DNA from: Peristeroidobacter agariperforans
Lineage (GTDB): Bacteria; Pseudomonadota; Gammaproteobacteria; Steroidobacterales; Steroidobacteraceae
Length of the DNA stretch: 64,000 nucleotides
Direction of reading: 5' to 3'
Assembly: GCF_004138335.1 (NCBI RefSeq)
Contig: NZ_RYFW01000003.1
Location: 1 to 64,000, forward strand
Shown: piece after piece, positions 54,084-62,710 of the stretch
Position numbering within the stretch: the stretch's first letter is position 1
How the letters are laid out: each line of letters opens with the position of its first letter
Translations under genes and position numbers: made by a program
Notes under the pieces: generated by a model
What the model saw: the letters and a program-made list of their open reading frames with translations, nothing else
What the model was told of the DNA's origin: nothing
Databases searched by the model: none

Positions 54084-54449
54084 TCACCCCGGTGTTCCGC
54101 GATCTTTCGCATGCCACGCGGTGAGCACTTCACGTTCGCGCTCACTGTCGATGCCTGCCTTCAACTTTTCTCGTTCAGCCGCAGGGCGAGCGAGATGCCA
54201 CGCGAGGGTGTCACGGGTAGTCTTTCGCAGCGGTGAGATCTGCAGCCCGGCCTTGAGTGCGCGGTCGACGCGTGTCAGATGCAGACCGCCCATCTCACCG
54301 CCCTCTGGCAGCCACGCAGGCATGTCGGTGAATGCGGCTACCTTGTGGTGCGTGAGAAAATCACTCGGGATCCATGTCGGGCGAGGAGGCGGGTTCGGTC
54401 GAGCGAGTTCGAGTGCTGCGGCCACGACATTATCGCGGCGGATTATCAC
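54084..54449 (-). pseudogene. C-terminal fragment of an NAD-dependent epimerase
   Basis: About 120 residues matching only the end of SDR-type epimerases (GGLHLTRVDRALKAGLQISPLRKTTRDTLAWHLARPAAEREKLKAG ... EREREVLTAWHA). The Rossmann N-terminus with GxxGxxG is absent. Remnant. Confidence 0.65.
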
Positions 54450-54915
54450 GTGGAACCAACTACCAACTTGAGATCAACGGAACCAAGGGAGATCTGATCG
54501 TGGATGGTCGCTTCGCCGGATGTTCGATCTGCCGCGGTTGACTTCGACCATCGCGCGATCTGTCAGAGAGGCATTCAGCGGTTCAGGACGTAGGTAGGGG
54601 ATGATCTCGAACGGAGCGAGTGGTCCACTACGGCGGCGATGCTCCGAAAGAAGTAGAAGCTTGAGGCGCTGAATAGTTTCGAAGCACGTCGAAAATGGAT
54701 AAGAGCTTCTAAAGGAAGCTCTCGGCGGCAACTAAGAGAGCGCTGCACGGGCGCAGACTGGGAAACAACAACTCGATGGAAGTACGGGTTCGTTTCCGAT
54801 CGTTGCGCACAGTGCCCACGGACTGCTTCCGAGTCGAGTGATGCTCGATATGACCTGACGACTCCGCAAAACCGCAGGTTCGAATCGGGATAAGTTGCTG
54901 ATTTATAAAGTGAAC
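54450..54915. other. Gap without a supportable gene
   Basis: About 470 bases before tRNA-Pro. An 85-residue minus-strand frame (54474-54731) has no recognisable features and is not called. Confidence 0.45.
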
Positions 54916-54992
54916 TGGTCGGGGCAGCAGGATTCGAACCTGCGACCCTCTGCTCCCAAAGCAGATGCGCTACCAGACTGCGCCATGCCCCG
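54916..54992 (-). tRNA. tRNA-Pro (anticodon TGG)
   Basis: Minus-strand 77-nt cloverleaf, acceptor CGGGGCA paired with TGCCCCG, discriminator A, encoded CCA; anticodon loop TTTGGGA gives TGG. Confidence 0.95.
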
Positions 54993-55219
54993 ACGGGACG
55001 CGCATGTTAACAGCTTCGCGTCAGCTCGCTACTACAACCCGTCAATGTGAGCCTAACGCACTGATCGGGCGTAAAAATATCTCCCAGACCAGTGGGCTTT
55101 GGCTGGCCGAGTCGGGCGCCCGAGGCCGCCATCCTCGTGACTCCAATCACGGCGGCGCCGTATCGCGGCCGTTTAGGCTCCGCTCGCCAATCCTGGCATG
55201 GAGTCGCCGGAGCCTGATC

Positions 55220-56107
55220 TTGTCGTTCGATAACCCCAACACCGCCGTGTTCCGTCAGCTCGGGCCGTTGTTCCTCATAGTCGCCTTGCTAGTCCTGTTC
55301 ACCGGCGGCTCTTTCGGCACTATTGCTACGGGCAACGTCGGAGTGCGCACCACGCTCGGCGTCATGGATCAGGACGAGGTGACTCCGGGCGTGTTCATGA
55401 AGTGGCCGCTGATTTCGCGTGTCGATGAATTCACGGCGAAGGAAGTGGCGCTCGATCTCACGGACCTCACACCGAAGGCCCGCGACAACCTCTCGCTGCG
55501 GGATATGGATATCACCGTCTACTATCGCGCCGAGCCGGGCGCGATTGCCGAGTTGTATGCGAAGTATGCTGGGCAGTCGCAGCGGTCTGACGAAGGCTAC
55601 ATGGTGCCGGCTTATGGACTGGTCGCACGTGTCGCGCGGAATACCGCCTACGAAGAAGTGGCCAAGCTCGATTCGCTCATCATGCACACACGTCGCGAAG
55701 AGCTCAGTGACGCCATGCACCAGAACATGCAAGCGGAGCTCGAGGAGTCTGATCCGGGTGTATTCAAGGTCACGCGCGTCGTAGTGCGAGCGGTGAGCAC
55801 CGATCCGTCGATCGAGGAGTCGATCCGCAACGCCGTCGCGAATCAGAAGCGCTTGGAAGCGATGGAAGTGCAGACGCAGATCGCGCAGAAGGAAGCAGAT
55901 ATCAAAGTGACCGAAGCTCGCGGCATTGCCGAGTCGAACAGGATCATCGCGGGCAGCCTCACGCGCGAGTATCTGCAGCACGAGGCCAATCAAGCACTGT
56001 TGAAGTTCGCCGAGAGCGACAACGCCAGCACGGTAATCTTGCCGGCCGGAATGTCCGTGGCGCCGTTGATCAATACGTCTCAGCCCACGGCGTCAGCGGC
56101 GAAGTAA
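55220..56107 (+). CDS. SPFH/prohibitin-domain membrane protein
   Basis: 295 residues from a TTG at 55220 (GGAG seven bases upstream). One N-terminal membrane helix (about 15-33), an SPFH domain (about 38-200: TGNVGVRTTLGVMDQDEVTPGVFMKWPLI), and a long helical coiled coil (RLEAMEVQTQIAQKEADIKVTEARGIAES). Prohibitin-like proteins form rings in the inner membrane and work with proteases. A longer frame from 54965 runs antisense through tRNA-Pro and is rejected. Converges with TauE, the stops one base apart. Confidence 0.88.
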   Translation: MSFDNPNTAVFRQLGPLFLIVALLVLFTGGSFGTIATGNVGVRTTLGVMDQDEVTPGVFMKWPLISRVDEFTAKEVALDLTDLTPKARDNLSLRDMDITVYYRAEPGAIAELYAKYAGQSQRSDEGYMVPAYGLVARVARNTAYEEVAKLDSLIMHTRREELSDAMHQNMQAELEESDPGVFKVTRVVVRAVSTDPSIEESIRNAVANQKRLEAMEVQTQIAQKEADIKVTEARGIAESNRIIAGSLTREYLQHEANQALLKFAESDNASTVILPAGMSVAPLINTSQPTASAAK

Positions 56108-56108
56108 T

Positions 56109-56858
56109 TCAGCTCAGCGCCTTGTACAGCAGCTGCACGCCGACCACGATCATCAACACATAGATAATAGTGATGAAGCGCTCGGCGTTGACTCGGCGGA
56201 CCAGCCAGACGCCGAGCAGCGTGGACGCAATCGCGAGGGGCGCCAGCACCGCCGCGGCCATCAGGTTCTCGTGCGTGAACTGGCCGAGCGCCACATACGC
56301 CGGAATCTTGAATAAATTGATCACCGCGAAAAAGATCGCCGTGGTTCCCACCAGGACCTGAGGCGACAGTCCCTTCGGCAGCACCCACATTTGAAAGGGG
56401 GGCTGGCCTGCGTGCGCGACTTGCGATGTGAAGCCCGATGCAAATCCAAGCGCTGCGCCGAGCGCGCGAGGCGCGTTGCTGGAAACGGGCACGCGACCGC
56501 CGCGGGAAATCCACAAGCGATAGCAGGCGAACACGACCGAGATCGCGCCCAGCACCGCGAGCACGACGGTTGCAGAGACTTTCGCTGCCAGGAAGTACGC
56601 CGCGACGATGCCGACCATCGCGGACGGAATCATCAGGGCCAGCACTTCACGATCCCAGTTCTTTCGAAACGCCCAGACGCCGACCGCGTCCTGAACGACC
56701 AGTACCGGCAACAGAATGGCGGCCGCCTGCACTGGCGAGATTCGTAGCGCGAGCAGCGGCAGGGCGATGGCGCCGACGCCGGCGAAGCCACCTTTCGCCA
56801 GTCCGAGCAGGATCACCGCGGGGATGGCGAGCAAATAAAACGTCGGGTCCGTGAGCAT
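56109..56858 (-). CDS. TauE/SafE-family sulfite exporter-like permease
   Basis: 249 residues, about eight hydrophobic segments and the TauE pattern (LAKGGFAGVGAIALPLLAL; GFASGFTSQVAHAGQPPFQMW, GTTAIFFAVINLFK). Family members export sulfite, sulfoacetate or similar anions. No sulfur gene is adjacent apart from the rhodanese at 58598, so the substrate is open. Confidence 0.88.
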   Translation of the reverse strand: MLTDPTFYLLAIPAVILLGLAKGGFAGVGAIALPLLALRISPVQAAAILLPVLVVQDAVGVWAFRKNWDREVLALMIPSAMVGIVAAYFLAAKVSATVVLAVLGAISVVFACYRLWISRGGRVPVSSNAPRALGAALGFASGFTSQVAHAGQPPFQMWVLPKGLSPQVLVGTTAIFFAVINLFKIPAYVALGQFTHENLMAAAVLAPLAIASTLLGVWLVRRVNAERFITIIYVLMIVVGVQLLYKALS

Positions 56859-56958
56859 TCAACGATCGGGCGATGCCGTCTCAGCAGGAGGCGCATCTTG
56901 CCACCGAGCTAAGCCTACGGCACATACGCTCAAAAGATGTTCTTGAAAGATACATCTA

Positions 56959-56974
56959 AACGATATATCGTTTG
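56959..56974. promoter_or_regulatory. Palindromic operator for the PadR gene
   Basis: AAACGATATATCGTTT, a perfect 16-bp palindrome 35 bp before the PadR start. PadR-family proteins commonly bind ATAT-containing palindromes. Confidence 0.7.
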
Positions 56975-57009
56975 TGCACCACTCAAGAGCCATAAAAGGT
57001 AGTAAGCCC

Positions 57010-57639
57010 ATGTTTCACAGAGTTTTTTGGGGTCGATGGGGCGAGAGTTACGGTCACCATCCTCACGGCCATCGTTGCGGGCATTGGGGCGGCGGACGAG
57101 GTGGCGGTGGACACCGCGGCATGTTCTTCGGTGGGCCGATGGGCGGTCGCGGCGGACGAGGCGGCGGCGGTGGCCGCAGGTTCGGGCCCGGCGACCTCCG
57201 GTTGATGTTGCTCTCCTTAATAGAAGAGAAGCAGCGCCACGGTTACGAGCTGATCAAAGAGCTGGAGCTGAAGTTCGGGGGCGCATATGCGCCGAGTCCG
57301 GGCTCCGTCTATCCCACGCTGACCCTGCTCGAGGAGCTCGGGCACGTTCGCTCCACCACGACGGAAGGCAGCAAGCGCCTGTACGAGATCACCGATGAAG
57401 GCCGCAAGTATCTGCGCGAGAACGAAGCCATGTTGACCAGCGTTAAAAAGCGCATGGCGATGGCTGCGCGCGCCGCTTCAGGCGAGATGCCACCGGAAGA
57501 TCTCCATCACGCCATGCACACGTTGCGCGCGGCGCTGATGTTTCATCGCGGCGGTTGGACCGAAGAGGAGACTGAGCGCGTGCGCAGAATCATCGAGGCT
57601 GCTGCCGAGGAAATCTCACAAGGAAGAGACAATGAGTAA
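57010..57639 (+). CDS. PadR-family regulator with His/Gly-rich N-terminus (YqjI/NfeR-like)
   Basis: 209 residues. Residues 1-58 are His- and Gly-rich (HHPHGHRCGH, then glycine runs), a probable metal-binding tail; a PadR winged HTH follows (about 60-140: LRLMLLSLIEEKQRHGYELIKELE ... GSVYPTLTLLEELG). E. coli YqjI (NfeR) has the same build, senses nickel/iron and represses the ferric reductase yqjH. Here the partner is directly downstream and overlaps by 8 bp, instead of being divergent. Start at ATG 57010. Confidence 0.88.
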   Translation: MFHRVFWGRWGESYGHHPHGHRCGHWGGGRGGGGHRGMFFGGPMGGRGGRGGGGGRRFGPGDLRLMLLSLIEEKQRHGYELIKELELKFGGAYAPSPGSVYPTLTLLEELGHVRSTTTEGSKRLYEITDEGRKYLRENEAMLTSVKKRMAMAARAASGEMPPEDLHHAMHTLRAALMFHRGGWTEEETERVRRIIEAAAEEISQGRDNE

Positions 57640-58423
57640 TCTGCCCAACATCACTCGCGTTCGGCATGAGGTGCGCATGCGGCACACAACCGTATCGCAC
57701 GTCGAGATGATTGCGCCAAAGATGAAGCGCGTCATCGTGAAGAGCGACGAGTTGCGCGGCTTTGCAGCGCTCGGCTTCGACGATCACGTCAAATTGATCT
57801 TTCCAGGGCCGGACGGTCAGCTCAACCTTGCGCCGCCCGGCGCCGAAGGTGCGTCGGATCGCGTCATGCGCGACTTCACGCCACGCCGCTTCGATGCCGC
57901 CGCTGGAGAGCTCGTGGTCGACTTCGTGATTCACGACGACGGCCCTGCGACGACTTGGGCGGCCAATGCGAAGGTCGGCAGCGTGCTCGGCGTCGGCGGT
58001 CCGCGAGGCTCGTCGATCATTTCGACTGACGGCATCGGCCTGCATTTGCTCATTGGCGATGAAACTGCACTGCCGGCCATTGCTCGTCGTTTGGAAGAGC
58101 TGCCGGCGAGCACGAGCGCCATGGTCGTTGCCGAGGTCGAGCCTGGTTTTGAATTGCCGCTGTCAAGCCGCGCCAACCTGCAAGTGGTGTGGGTGCGGAG
58201 AACCGATCCGAACGCAGTGACAGGTGAGTTCCTACTCGGCGCGCTCGACGACCTGCCGATCATGAATCAAGGTTGTTTCGCCTGGGCGGCGACCGAGACG
58301 CAAGCGGTGCGTGCGATTCGTCGATATCTCGTCGAAGGGCGTGGCTTCGACAAGCGTTGGGTGAAAGCGGCGGGTTATTGGCAGCGCGGTGCGGTCGGCT
58401 CGCACGTGGTGGTTGACGATTGA
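57632..58423 (+). CDS. Siderophore-interacting flavoprotein (YqjH/NfeF-like ferric reductase)
   Basis: 263 residues of the SIP/ViuB family: FAD-binding barrel (RVIVKSDELRGF ... DFTPRRFD, with R-x-[FY]-[TS]-type RDFTPRRFD) and NADPH-binding second half (LLIGDETALPAIARRLEELP, FAWAATETQAVRAIRRYL). Reduces ferric chelates to free iron. Overlaps the PadR gene, so the two are co-regulated. Confidence 0.92.
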   Translation: MSNLPNITRVRHEVRMRHTTVSHVEMIAPKMKRVIVKSDELRGFAALGFDDHVKLIFPGPDGQLNLAPPGAEGASDRVMRDFTPRRFDAAAGELVVDFVIHDDGPATTWAANAKVGSVLGVGGPRGSSIISTDGIGLHLLIGDETALPAIARRLEELPASTSAMVVAEVEPGFELPLSSRANLQVVWVRRTDPNAVTGEFLLGALDDLPIMNQGCFAWAATETQAVRAIRRYLVEGRGFDKRWVKAAGYWQRGAVGSHVVVDD

Positions 58424-58597
58424 TCGTCCCGGGGGGCGGCGCGGTTTTTCCAAATCTCGACGTGACCCATTTGTAACTGCGAATGTCGTCATGGCCTCCT
58501 CGGAAACGTTATCTGTAAATGCATTGTTACCTCTCACGCTGGTGCGTGAGGGGTCCTTAGACTGAGCGAATGTTTCTTACATCCGCTGGAGTCTGTC

Positions 58598-59062
58598 ATG
58601 CGATTGTCACGTTCGTTCTCGTTGCGTTCCTGGTCCGTGCTGCTGGTGAGCCTGGTGGTGTCGGTCGCGTTTGCTCAAAGCAAAGGTGAGTCGAAGACAC
58701 CCCTGTTGACGCGTTCACAGTTCGATCAACTGTTGGCTCAGCCGGAGCAGTTGCTGATCATCGACCTGCGTCGGCCGGATGAGCTCACGACGATCGGCGG
58801 CCTGCCGGTTTATCTCAGCATTCAGGCGGCGGATCTGGAAAAGAGCCTGGCGTGGATTCCCAAGGATCGGAAGATCGTGACCGTCTCCAACCACTCGGGC
58901 CGCGCCGGCAGGGCAGGCGACTTGCTCGCCGCCAAGGGCTTCAACGTGGTCGGCCGGGTCGGCGTGCAAAATTATGAGCAAGAGGGCGGCAAGCTCACCA
59001 AGATTGCGCCCAGGGCGCCGGCCGGACAGCAGAAAAATGCGCAGGCCGCGGCCCAACACTGA
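58598..59062 (+). CDS. Periplasmic rhodanese-like protein lacking the active-site Cys
   Basis: 154 residues with a signal peptide (about 1-26, VAFAQ) and one rhodanese domain (TRSQFDQLLAQPEQLLIIDLRRPDELTTIGG). The catalytic loop reads VSNHSGRAGRAG where C-x-x-G-x-R is expected, so the sulfur-carrying cysteine is missing; a regulatory or binding role is more likely than sulfurtransfer. Confidence 0.8.
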   Translation: MRLSRSFSLRSWSVLLVSLVVSVAFAQSKGESKTPLLTRSQFDQLLAQPEQLLIIDLRRPDELTTIGGLPVYLSIQAADLEKSLAWIPKDRKIVTVSNHSGRAGRAGDLLAAKGFNVVGRVGVQNYEQEGGKLTKIAPRAPAGQQKNAQAAAQH

Positions 59063-59116
59063 AGTGTGTTATAGAACGTCGCGAAGGACTCAAGCCCACG
59101 AGGTGAAGGCAGCATC

Positions 59117-60007
59117 ATGAGCAACAACGAAGCACAAAAATTTCCGCCTGAAGTCTGGAAGCTGTTCGACAAATACGTGCACGGCGGGATCTCGCGACGC
59201 GAGTTCATCGACCGCGCGTCTGCGTATGCGGTCGCTGGCATGAGCGGCGCGGCGATTCTCGATGCGCTCAATCCGAAATTCGCCGAGGCGCAGCAGATTG
59301 CGCCAACCGATTCGCGCATCAAGGCTGAGTACGTGGAGATTCCTGCGCCAGGGTACGGAAAGTTGCGTGGATATCTGGTGAAGCCGGCGTCTGCGAAAGG
59401 CAAGCTGCCCACCGTGCTCGTCGTGCATGAGAACCGTGGTCTGAATCCTCATATCGAGGACGTAGCTCGTCGTGTCGCGCTCGAGAACTTCATCGCGTTC
59501 GCGCCGGACGCGTTGTTTCCTCTCGGCGGCTATCCCGGCGATGAAGACAAGGCGCGCGAGCAGTTCCAGAAATTGGATCAAGCGAAGACGCGCGAGGACT
59601 TTATCGTGGCGGTCGACTATTTGAAGAAGTTGCCGCAAGGAACCGGCAAGGTCGGCGTCACCGGCTTCTGCTACGGCGGCGGAGTTGCCAATTTCCTCGC
59701 CACTCGCGTGCCAGACCTCGCTGCGGCCGTGCCGTTCTACGGCACACCGCCCGCGCCAGAAGAGGCGGGCAAGATCAAGGCGCCGTTGTTACTTCAGTTC
59801 GCGGAGACGGATGAGCGCATCAACGCGGCGTGGCCCGCGTCAGAGGCTGCGTTGAAGGCGGCGGGTGTGAAGTATCAAGCGTTCGTTTACCCGGGCACGC
59901 AGCACGGGTTCAACAACGACACGACACCGCGATATAACAAGGAAGCTGCGGATCTGGCTTGGAAGCGCACTATCGAGTTCTTCAAAGAGAACCTGCGCGC
60001 TTCGTGA
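59117..60007 (+). CDS. Dienelactone hydrolase-family protein with Tat-like signal
   Basis: 296 residues. Near the N-terminus SRREFIDRASAYAVAG (26-41) looks like a twin-arginine signal set after a 25-residue leader. The hydrolase part has a Cys nucleophile in GFCYGG, Asp in AETDERI and His in GTQHGFNN. Family members open lactones; this extracytoplasmic type (YghX-like) is poorly characterised. Confidence 0.88.
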   Translation: MSNNEAQKFPPEVWKLFDKYVHGGISRREFIDRASAYAVAGMSGAAILDALNPKFAEAQQIAPTDSRIKAEYVEIPAPGYGKLRGYLVKPASAKGKLPTVLVVHENRGLNPHIEDVARRVALENFIAFAPDALFPLGGYPGDEDKAREQFQKLDQAKTREDFIVAVDYLKKLPQGTGKVGVTGFCYGGGVANFLATRVPDLAAAVPFYGTPPAPEEAGKIKAPLLLQFAETDERINAAWPASEAALKAAGVKYQAFVYPGTQHGFNNDTTPRYNKEAADLAWKRTIEFFKENLRAS

Positions 60008-60012
60008 TCTCT

Positions 60013-60044
60013 CCGGCGGCGCAGGTCATGGCCTGCGTCGCCGG
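60013..60044 (+). terminator. Terminator after the dienelactone hydrolase gene
   Basis: Stem CCGGCGGCGCAGG / CCTGCGTCGCCGG (one wobble) with a 6-base loop, five bases after the stop codon, followed by GTTTGTC. Confidence 0.65.
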
Positions 60045-60257
60045 GTTTGTCTGAGTCCTTCCGACCGGGTGGGAACCCCCAATCCACCCAAATTCGACCC
60101 CGTTCTCCGGCGTTCTCGAATGGCAGAGGCTGCTCGGGTATACTCCGCGGCCCCGCGAGGGAGGGTCGGCCAAAGGCCGACCCGGCCCAAGCCTCATGTC
60201 CCATAACTCATACCTTATATATGTGGGGGTGGGTGGGCGTGAGCCGGGGCGGGGATC

Positions 60258-60342
60258 GCGAAAGTGGCGGAACTGGTAGACGCGCTGGATTTAGGTTCCA
60301 GTGGGTAACCCCGTGAGGGTTCGAGTCCCTCCTTTCGCACCA
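60258..60342 (+). tRNA. tRNA-Leu (anticodon TAG)
   Basis: 85-nt class II tRNA with long variable arm, acceptor GCGAAAG / CTTTCGC, encoded CCA, anticodon loop TTTAGGT giving TAG. Directly upstream of tig, as in related genomes. Confidence 0.96.
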
Positions 60343-60413
60343 ACCGGGCGTGCTTCGGATCGAGGCGGGCGCCGCAGACATTACTCATTCGTGACTTGAG
60401 GCAGGTTTCGACC

Positions 60414-61706
60414 ATGCAGGTTTCAGTTGAATCGACCGGGGCCCTGGAGCGCCGGATGGAAGTGCAGGTTCCGGCCGAACGCGTCGAAAAGGCCGTCGAC
60501 GAGCGGCTGCAGCGCATGAGCCGCACGGTGCGTCTGAAGGGGTTCCGCCCGGGCAAAGTGCCCGTAAAGGTGGTGCGCCAGCAGTTCGGCCAGCAGGTCC
60601 GCCAGGAAGTGCTGGGCGATGTCATGCAGAGCACGTTCAACGAAGCCGTTGTGCAGGAAAAGCTGACGCCGGCCGGCGGCCCGCGCATCGAGCCGATCAA
60701 CCTCGAGCAGGGCGGTGACCTGAAATACCGCGCTATCTTCGAGGTTCTGCCGCAGATCGAGCTCAAAGGCGTCGAGAGCCTGAGCGTCGAGCGCCCGGCC
60801 GCGACGGTCAGCACTGCCGACGTGGATGCCATGATTCAGAACCTGCGCGAGCAGCGTCCGAGCTACTCGGAAGTGCAGCGCGAAGCGCGTGACACCGACC
60901 GTGTCACCATCGATTTCGAGGGCACCATCGACGGCACGCCGTTCGAAGGCGGCAAGGCCGAGAACTTCCCGGTCGACCTGGGCGCCGGCCGCATGCTGGC
61001 CGACTTCGAAGCCGGCCTGCGCGGCGCGAAGGCGGGCGACAAGAAGGACATCGAGCTGACCTTCCCGGACAACTACGCCGCCAATCTGGCCGGCAAACAG
61101 GCCAAATTTGCGGTCACCGTGCACAAGATCGAAGAACGCCAGCTGCCCGAGCTGAACGAAGAGTTCGCCAAGGTCTACGGCGTGGAAGAGGGTGGCATCG
61201 AGCGCCTGCGCTCGGAAGTTCAGGAAAACATGGAGCGCGAGCTGAACGAGGCGATCAAGGCGCGCGTCAAGAAGCAGGTGCTGGACGGGCTGCTCGCGGC
61301 CAATCCGATCGAGCTGCCGAAGTCCATGGTCGATGCCCAGGTGCGTGATCTGCAGCTCGACGCGGCCCGTCGTATGGGCGCCCGCGACGCTTCGCAGATT
61401 CCGCCCCCGGAAGGCTTTCAGGACACGGCTCGCCGCCGCGTAGCGCTGTCGCTGCTGATCGGCGAGGTAATTCGCAACGCCAATATCCAGGTCGACCAGG
61501 CCCAGGTGCAGTCGCGTTTCGAAGAGCTGGCCGCTCAATATCCGGACCAGGGTCAGGCCCTGCAGCAGTACCGCTCCAACCCGCAGTTCCGCCGGCAGAT
61601 GGAAGCGGCGGTGCTGGAAGATCAGGTGATCGACTGGCTCGCGCAGCGCGCCCAGGTCGCCGACAAGCCGTCGACTTTCAAGGAAATCATGAATTTCGGC
61701 GCCTAA
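60414..61706 (+). CDS. tig: Trigger factor
   Basis: 430 residues. N-terminal ribosome-binding domain with the GFRPGKVP signature (about 44-51), a central FKBP-type prolyl isomerase domain (RVTIDFEGTIDGTPFEGGKAENFPVDLG), and the helical C-terminal chaperone domain. Binds nascent chains at the ribosome exit. ATG at 60414 is the usual start (MQVSVES); an in-frame TTG lies 18 bp upstream. First of tig-clpP-clpX. Confidence 0.97.
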   Translation: MQVSVESTGALERRMEVQVPAERVEKAVDERLQRMSRTVRLKGFRPGKVPVKVVRQQFGQQVRQEVLGDVMQSTFNEAVVQEKLTPAGGPRIEPINLEQGGDLKYRAIFEVLPQIELKGVESLSVERPAATVSTADVDAMIQNLREQRPSYSEVQREARDTDRVTIDFEGTIDGTPFEGGKAENFPVDLGAGRMLADFEAGLRGAKAGDKKDIELTFPDNYAANLAGKQAKFAVTVHKIEERQLPELNEEFAKVYGVEEGGIERLRSEVQENMERELNEAIKARVKKQVLDGLLAANPIELPKSMVDAQVRDLQLDAARRMGARDASQIPPPEGFQDTARRRVALSLLIGEVIRNANIQVDQAQVQSRFEELAAQYPDQGQALQQYRSNPQFRRQMEAAVLEDQVIDWLAQRAQVADKPSTFKEIMNFGA

Positions 61707-61824
61707 TTTCGAGCAGCGGGACGGCGTGAGACGGTCGCTATTGCAGGGGCTCTTGCCTCTTCTAAACTAGCCCCCACACATCGCTGTCCCGCTTTCCTCA
61801 CTTACTGAAAATCAGCACTCATAG

Positions 61825-62454
61825 ATGGCCACCATGAACCTTGTCCCGATGGTCGTCGAGCAGACCGCTCGCGGCGAACGCGCTTATGACATCTACTCGC
61901 GGCTGCTGAAAGAGCGCGTGATTTTCATCGTGGGCCCGATCGAGGACCACATGGCGAACCTGGTGGTGGCGCAGCTGCTGTTCCTGGAATCGGAAAATCC
62001 GGACAAGGACATTTCGCTGTACATCAACTCGCCGGGCGGCTCGGTCAGCGCCGGCCTGTCCATTTACGACACCATGCAGTTCATCAAGCCGGACGTGAGC
62101 ACTATGTGCGTCGGTCAGGCGGCCAGCATGGGGGCGGTGCTGCTGGCGGGCGGCGCCAAGGGCAAGCGCTACGCGCTGCCTCACTCACGGATGATGATCC
62201 ACCAGCCGCTGGCGGGCTTTCAGGGCCAGGCTTCGGACATCGACATCCATGCGCGCGAAGTGCTGGAAACCCGCGAGCGTCTCAACCGTATCATGTCCAA
62301 GCACACCGGCCAGACGGTCGAACGCATCAGCAAGGACACCGACCGTGACAACTTCATGGGCGGCGAGGCAGCAGTGGGCTATGGCCTGATCGACCGCGTG
62401 ATGGAAAAGCGGGGCGAGCCGGCACTGGCGGCAGCCGCGGCGCTCGGTCGCTAA
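61825..62454 (+). CDS. clpP: ATP-dependent Clp protease proteolytic subunit
   Basis: 209 residues, catalytic triad S101 (GQAASMGA), H126 (RMMIHQP) and D175 (DRDNFM). The N-terminal [25 protein letters not shown] is typical. Forms the 14-mer chamber fed by ClpX, encoded next. Confidence 0.98.
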   Translation: MATMNLVPMVVEQTARGERAYDIYSRLLKERVIFIVGPIEDHMANLVVAQLLFLESENPDKDISLYINSPGGSVSAGLSIYDTMQFIKPDVSTMCVGQAASMGAVLLAGGAKGKRYALPHSRMMIHQPLAGFQGQASDIDIHAREVLETRERLNRIMSKHTGQTVERISKDTDRDNFMGGEAAVGYGLIDRVMEKRGEPALAAAAALGR

Positions 62455-62710
62455 GACCCGTTGAAGGCCGCCTCTGACGGCCTCATGCAGGGTCCTGTAT
62501 AGGGCGAGTCAGGTCGGGGTTTCCCTGGGCTCTCCAACCGGGGAGAAGCCTGCAAAAAGCCCGGAAAGGGCGTCTTTGCAGCCTGATGGCGGCGCGTGCT
62601 ATATAGCCCGGACGCAATAGTGTCGCGACCGTGACGCGATTTCGTAATACGCTGGGGCACCACGATCGATGGAGAAGTGGTTGATTTGTCCCGGTTTTCG
62701 AGGGTAATGC

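Noticed and set aside
53791-54117. 108-residue minus-strand open frame
   Set aside because: Composition random-like and overlaps the epimerase remnant.
54965-55219. N-terminal extension of the SPFH protein
   Set aside because: It would run antisense through tRNA-Pro and has no homologous look; a TTG with GGAG at 55220 is the better start.
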